From Candidatus Bathyarchaeota archaeon (GTDB taxonomy: Archaea > Thermoproteota > Bathyarchaeia > Bathyarchaeales > Bathycorpusculaceae): DNA of 26,267 nucleotides. The notes under the pieces are model-generated. The model searched no databases. It saw only the letters and a program-made list of their open reading frames with translations, and was not told where the DNA came from. Shown in pieces: positions 23,955-26,267 of the stretch. The stretch is taken from positions 1 to 26,267 of the forward strand of contig JACUTN010000001.1 of the NCBI GenBank assembly GCA_014859805.1, given 5' to 3'. Positions within the stretch are counted from its first letter, which is position 1; every line of letters begins with the position of its first letter. A program made the position numbers and the translations under genes.

Positions 23955-24416
23955 TCATTTCTCCCTTCTTAAGAAGTCTCCTATGTCTGAGATATTTTCT
24001 ATGACAACTCCATCCTTTGCTTTGTCCAGATTGCGCAGTATTTTGCCAAAGCCTAGACATTCGCCATGTTGGTTTAGGATTAATGTGTAATCACCTTTCC
24101 TTTTTGAACCCATCACCTTCATTATTCCTTGTTTGAATATGTCCCTTCCACAGATGAAAAGCCATTCCGTCTTCTTGTCAACAATTACCTTGTTTGCCTT
24201 CTCCTCTGCGATCATTCTCAAGAGGTTGAAGCTTGGAAAGAATTTCCCCCTTTTAGCTTTCCCAAGATACGTTCCCGCATAAAAGAAGTCTTTTGAGATT
24301 AACCTTTTCAAACTATCGCTCAGAAGAAAGTATCTGTCTCGCCTTTTTACTATCAGATTCTTGTCTAAACTAATCCTTGTCTGAAATCGACTTACGAAGT
24401 CTTTTATCTGCTTCAT
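23955..24416 (-). CDS. NIP7-like protein with PUA domain
   Basis: The 153 residues match the NIP7/UPF0113 family, an RNA-binding factor for large-subunit assembly in eukaryotes and archaea. The N-terminal alpha/beta part includes FYAGTYLGKAKRGKFFPSFNLLRMI. The C-terminal PUA domain (about 75-150) includes DKKTEWLFICGRDIFKQGIMKV and the ending LNQHGECLGFGKIL... followed by NISDIGDFLRREK, a hallmark of the family. The start ATG 24414-24416 overlaps the stop of the upstream methyltransferase in an ATGA junction, so the two are translationally coupled; a GTG three codons earlier is possible. The pairing suggests that PUA protein and methylase act on the same RNA or together, which is an inference. 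Confidence 0.85.
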   Translation of the reverse strand: MKQIKDFVSRFQTRISLDKNLIVKRRDRYFLLSDSLKRLISKDFFYAGTYLGKAKRGKFFPSFNLLRMIAEEKANKVIVDKKTEWLFICGRDIFKQGIMKVMGSKRKGDYTLILNQHGECLGFGKILRNLDKAKDGVVIENISDIGDFLRREK

Positions 24417-25303
24417 TGTGCACACCCACGTTTTTTGAGTTTACAGACGAAGAATCCTTGGGTTTGTCCAGGCCAAATTCTCCTGCAGTGCTCTATTGAA
24501 CTGTCCAGTTTTTTGCCGAAAACGTTTGTTAACGCTTTTTCTCCGTGACAGTTGATTTTTTCAACTTTGAGCTTTAGACTTCTTATTGCCCAGTCAATGT
24601 TTAGTTCGTTCTCTTCAGGCTCCAGCGAACATGTTGCGTAGACTATTTCACCGTCATTTTTCAGAACTTTGGCTGCTTCGGTTAGTATTTCCCTTTGGAG
24701 TCTTGCGTTTCTCTCCACGTCTTTGGTTGTTCTTTTTTTGAACCAGTTTTTGTCTGTTACGAAATTGCCTGAGCATGGAACGTCCAGAAGGATTCTGTCA
24801 AACTTCATTTTCAGCCTTGACACTCGTCTTGCATCCATGTAATAGGCTATTGCATTTCTTACACGACACCGTTCTAAATGGTTAGACAACGCAGTTAACC
24901 TTCGACTTTTAATGTCTAAAGCGATTATCGCGCCTGTGTTCCGCATTAAATCGGCTATTTGAACGGTTTTTCCTCCTGGAGCCGCACAAGCGTCCAGCAC
25001 TACTTTGTCTTTTGATTCTGTAAACAATGTTGCAGGTATTTGAGCGGCTGCCTCTTGAACTGAGTACAAGCCTAAAAGGTATTCTGATGTTGCTCCTACG
25101 GAAAATTTTGATTTTTGAATCCAATAGCCGTTTTTTAGGAAGGGAATCTTTTCAAGCTCTATTCCTAATGACCGCAGTCTCTTGGTGACAACTGCTTCTT
25201 TGGCGTTTATGGAGTTTATTCTAATGGCTTGTCTTGGCTTAACATCCTTGTATTCCCAACCCAGTTCCTCATAACGGGTTAAAAAAATTTTTTTGTCGGA
25301 CAT
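24413..25303 (-). CDS. RNA m5C methyltransferase, NOL1/NOP2/Sun family
   Basis: The enzyme methylates cytosine-5 in tRNA or rRNA with SAM. In 296 residues the order is typical: a substrate-binding N-terminus (PRQAIRINSINA), the entry YSVQEAAAQIPATLF, SAM motif I DACAAPGGKT (104-113), ALDIKSRRL, motif IV LLDVPCSGNF with Cys177, which releases the product, and motif VI YATCSLEPEENE with the nucleophile Cys225. The C-terminus shows the family's SIEHCRRIWPGQTQGFFVCKL. No PUA domain is fused, but a separate PUA protein is coupled downstream by a four-base overlap. Whether it is the Trm4-like tRNA enzyme or an rRNA enzyme cannot be decided from sequence. Start ATG 25303. Confidence 0.94.
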   Translation of the reverse strand: MSDKKIFLTRYEELGWEYKDVKPRQAIRINSINAKEAVVTKRLRSLGIELEKIPFLKNGYWIQKSKFSVGATSEYLLGLYSVQEAAAQIPATLFTESKDKVVLDACAAPGGKTVQIADLMRNTGAIIALDIKSRRLTALSNHLERCRVRNAIAYYMDARRVSRLKMKFDRILLDVPCSGNFVTDKNWFKKRTTKDVERNARLQREILTEAAKVLKNDGEIVYATCSLEPEENELNIDWAIRSLKLKVEKINCHGEKALTNVFGKKLDSSIEHCRRIWPGQTQGFFVCKLKKRGCAQ

Positions 25304-25445
25304 TAACGGTATGTAAGTTAGTTGTTCATAAAAACTTGGTGTTTCTCACATACTATACTGTATTGGCTCCGAATACATTTTCATGCAGAAAATTATAGGG
25401 GGCTATTTTCTTAGCTTGTTACAAAACATCTGTAGTTGCTCAAAA

Positions 25446-25523
25446 TGGTGCGGCCGCCGGGATTTGAACCCGGGTCGTCAGCGTGGCAGGCTGATGTCCT
25501 AAACCAAACTAGACTACGGCCGC
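25446..25523 (-). tRNA. tRNA-Gly(GCC)
   Basis: Read on the minus strand: acceptor GCGGCCG pairs with CGGCCGC, discriminator A, and CCA encoded at 25446-25448. The anticodon stem TCAGC/GCTGA encloses CTGCCAC, with anticodon GCC. The T-arm is CCGGG-TTCAAAT-CCCGG. The D-arm is intact, without the kind of insertion seen in tRNA-Arg. A TATA-like cttttaaaaa centred about 29 bases upstream (25548-25557) fits an archaeal tRNA promoter. Confidence 0.96.
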
Positions 25524-25635
25524 TCCTACTTTCAGTAGAGCTTACGTTTTTTAAAAGATTTTGGTTATGTTTGCTTAGGTAATTGTCAGCCGTTACTCTC
25601 TTAACAAATTCTAAACTTTGCTGGTAGTATATGAT

Positions 25636-25965
25636 TCAGGTTTCTTTCCCTCGTTCATTCTTCTCCAGTTTACGTATGATTTCTAGCGCTTCGTCTATCA
25701 CCCTTATTTTGTTTGAGATTTTTCCAAAGTATTTTTGAAAGCTTAGGGCTCTCAGCACCGCTATGCCCTTTTCTGTAACAGCATACGGCGTTTTCTTTTC
25801 TGATTTCCTTTCTTCCACGAGACTGTTCTTTATCAGAAAGTCTAGATGTTGCCTAAGAATCGTGCACTCCATATTGATTTCATATGCTATGTGATCAAGG
25901 GTTAAAGGCTTATTCACAAGAGCTTCCAGAATATCGATGTACGACTCGAGCTTTGACTTTCGCAT
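25636..25965 (-). CDS. Winged-helix transcription regulator
   Basis: The protein (109 residues) is a single winged helix followed by a C-terminal coiled coil, the layout of small archaeal regulators that dimerise through an antiparallel coil (SSO10a-like). The first helix is SYIDILEALVNKPLTLDHIAYEINM, the recognition helix CTILRQHLDFLIKNSLVEERKSEK, the wing TPYAVTEKGIAVLRAL, and the coil KIRVIDEALEIIRKLEKNE. ATG 25965 is chosen because the gaaggtg ribosome site (25973-25979) then has a spacing of seven bases; ATG 25971 would nearly touch it. A TATA-like cttttaaat-type box lies near 25990-26000. The regulated genes are not evident. Confidence 0.85.
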   Translation of the reverse strand: MRKSKLESYIDILEALVNKPLTLDHIAYEINMECTILRQHLDFLIKNSLVEERKSEKKTPYAVTEKGIAVLRALSFQKYFGKISNKIRVIDEALEIIRKLEKNERGKET

Positions 25966-26195
25966 TTGCATGCACCTTCTTTAAGTTTTCATTTAAAGTG
26001 GATAAATCGCTTGTGAATTCTGAATCTTTAGCAGTCAAATCAATTAGAAACACGAGTAAAAGCACTCACATGAAGCGTATAGAATGTTTGTGAAGCGGAA
26101 TCAAAAATGGCTAAAGTTTGTTATTGTCACGTTATCAGACTGTCATCTCACGGACTGAACTTTTGCTTTTAAATTCTTGTTCTCTTTTCTGAAGA

Positions 26196-26267
26196 CTATG
26201 CATTATCAGCGGTGAAGTTTTTGATTCTCTCTGAGAGTTTCTCAATGTCGTAATCAGCTTTCATGTC
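26196..26267 (-). CDS. C-terminal end of a gene running off the right edge
   Basis: On the minus strand the frame from the window edge reads DMKADYDIEKLSERIKNFTADNA and ends in TAG at 26196-26198. The amphipathic composition fits a real C-terminal helix, but 23 residues are too few to name a family. The 230 bases between it and the winged-helix gene hold only that gene's promoter and AT-rich sequence. Confidence 0.5.
   Translation of the reverse strand, partial: DMKADYDIEKLSERIKNFTADNA

Noticed and set aside
25525..25537. Small inverted repeat (ctac-tttca-gtag) beside tRNA-Gly
   Set aside because: Four-base arms are too short to distinguish from chance; it probably only reflects the tRNA 5' flank.
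1..26267. CRISPR array or tandem repeats
   Set aside because: No regularly spaced direct repeats were seen on either strand.

Overview
The window looks like a chromosomal piece from an uncultivated archaeon, most plausibly in or near the Bathyarchaeia. That placement is an inference from gene content and style, not a computed one. Archaeal markers include TiaS (agmatidine synthesis), Tsr3, archaeal-type Ala-, Leu- and HisRS, an EndA-family tRNA-splicing endonuclease, a NIP7-like PUA protein, a GfcR-type HTH-phosphoribosyltransferase and a FUN14 protein. Genes are packed tightly, with many TTG/GTG starts, short leaders behind TTTAAA-like boxes, and convergent genes that touch or overlap.

Layout. 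(1) 1-3544: an accessory segment with a large one-subunit restriction-modification enzyme (Eco57I-like), followed by a broken gene that has an internal in-frame TGA and a lost C-terminus. (2) 3586-4583: methylglyoxal synthase and a small twin-CBS protein. (3) 4869-7505, minus strand: a coupled operon of NAD(P)HX epimerase/dehydratase, Tsr3 and a macrodomain protein. (4) 7654-9166: a flavodoxin, a three-helix membrane protein and a stand-alone RAM domain. (5) 9253-14111: TiaS, two divergent small membrane proteins (one of them FUN14) and AlaRS. (6) 14313-18814: a fusion of CBS domains, a beta-rich domain and a degenerate KaiC/RecA-like domain, whose first quarter and promoter are a duplicate of the small CBS gene in (2), then LeuRS. 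(7) 18822-20960: an unknown 125-residue protein with a palindrome in its promoter, tRNA-Arg(TCT) with a 15-nt insertion in the D-arm, the GfcR-like regulator and an HhH-GPD protein. (8) 21027-23945: mtnA, an EndA-family protein lacking the catalytic His, and HisRS, in close succession. (9) 23955-26267, minus strand: an RNA m5C methyltransferase coupled to a NIP7-like protein, tRNA-Gly(GCC), a winged-helix regulator and the tail of a gene entering from the right edge.

The dominant theme is tRNA and rRNA maturation and charging: TiaS, AlaRS, LeuRS, HisRS, EndA, NSUN-type methylase, NIP7, Tsr3 and two tRNA genes. Metabolite repair and housekeeping (NnrE/NnrD, MtnA, MgsA) make up most of the rest. 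The observations I rate highest are the degenerate KaiC fusion with its duplicated CBS-plus-promoter module, the tRNA-Arg with a D-arm insertion, and the His-less EndA homologue. No CRISPR array, insertion sequence, integrase or rRNA was seen. No gene-free stretch exceeds about 300 bases.
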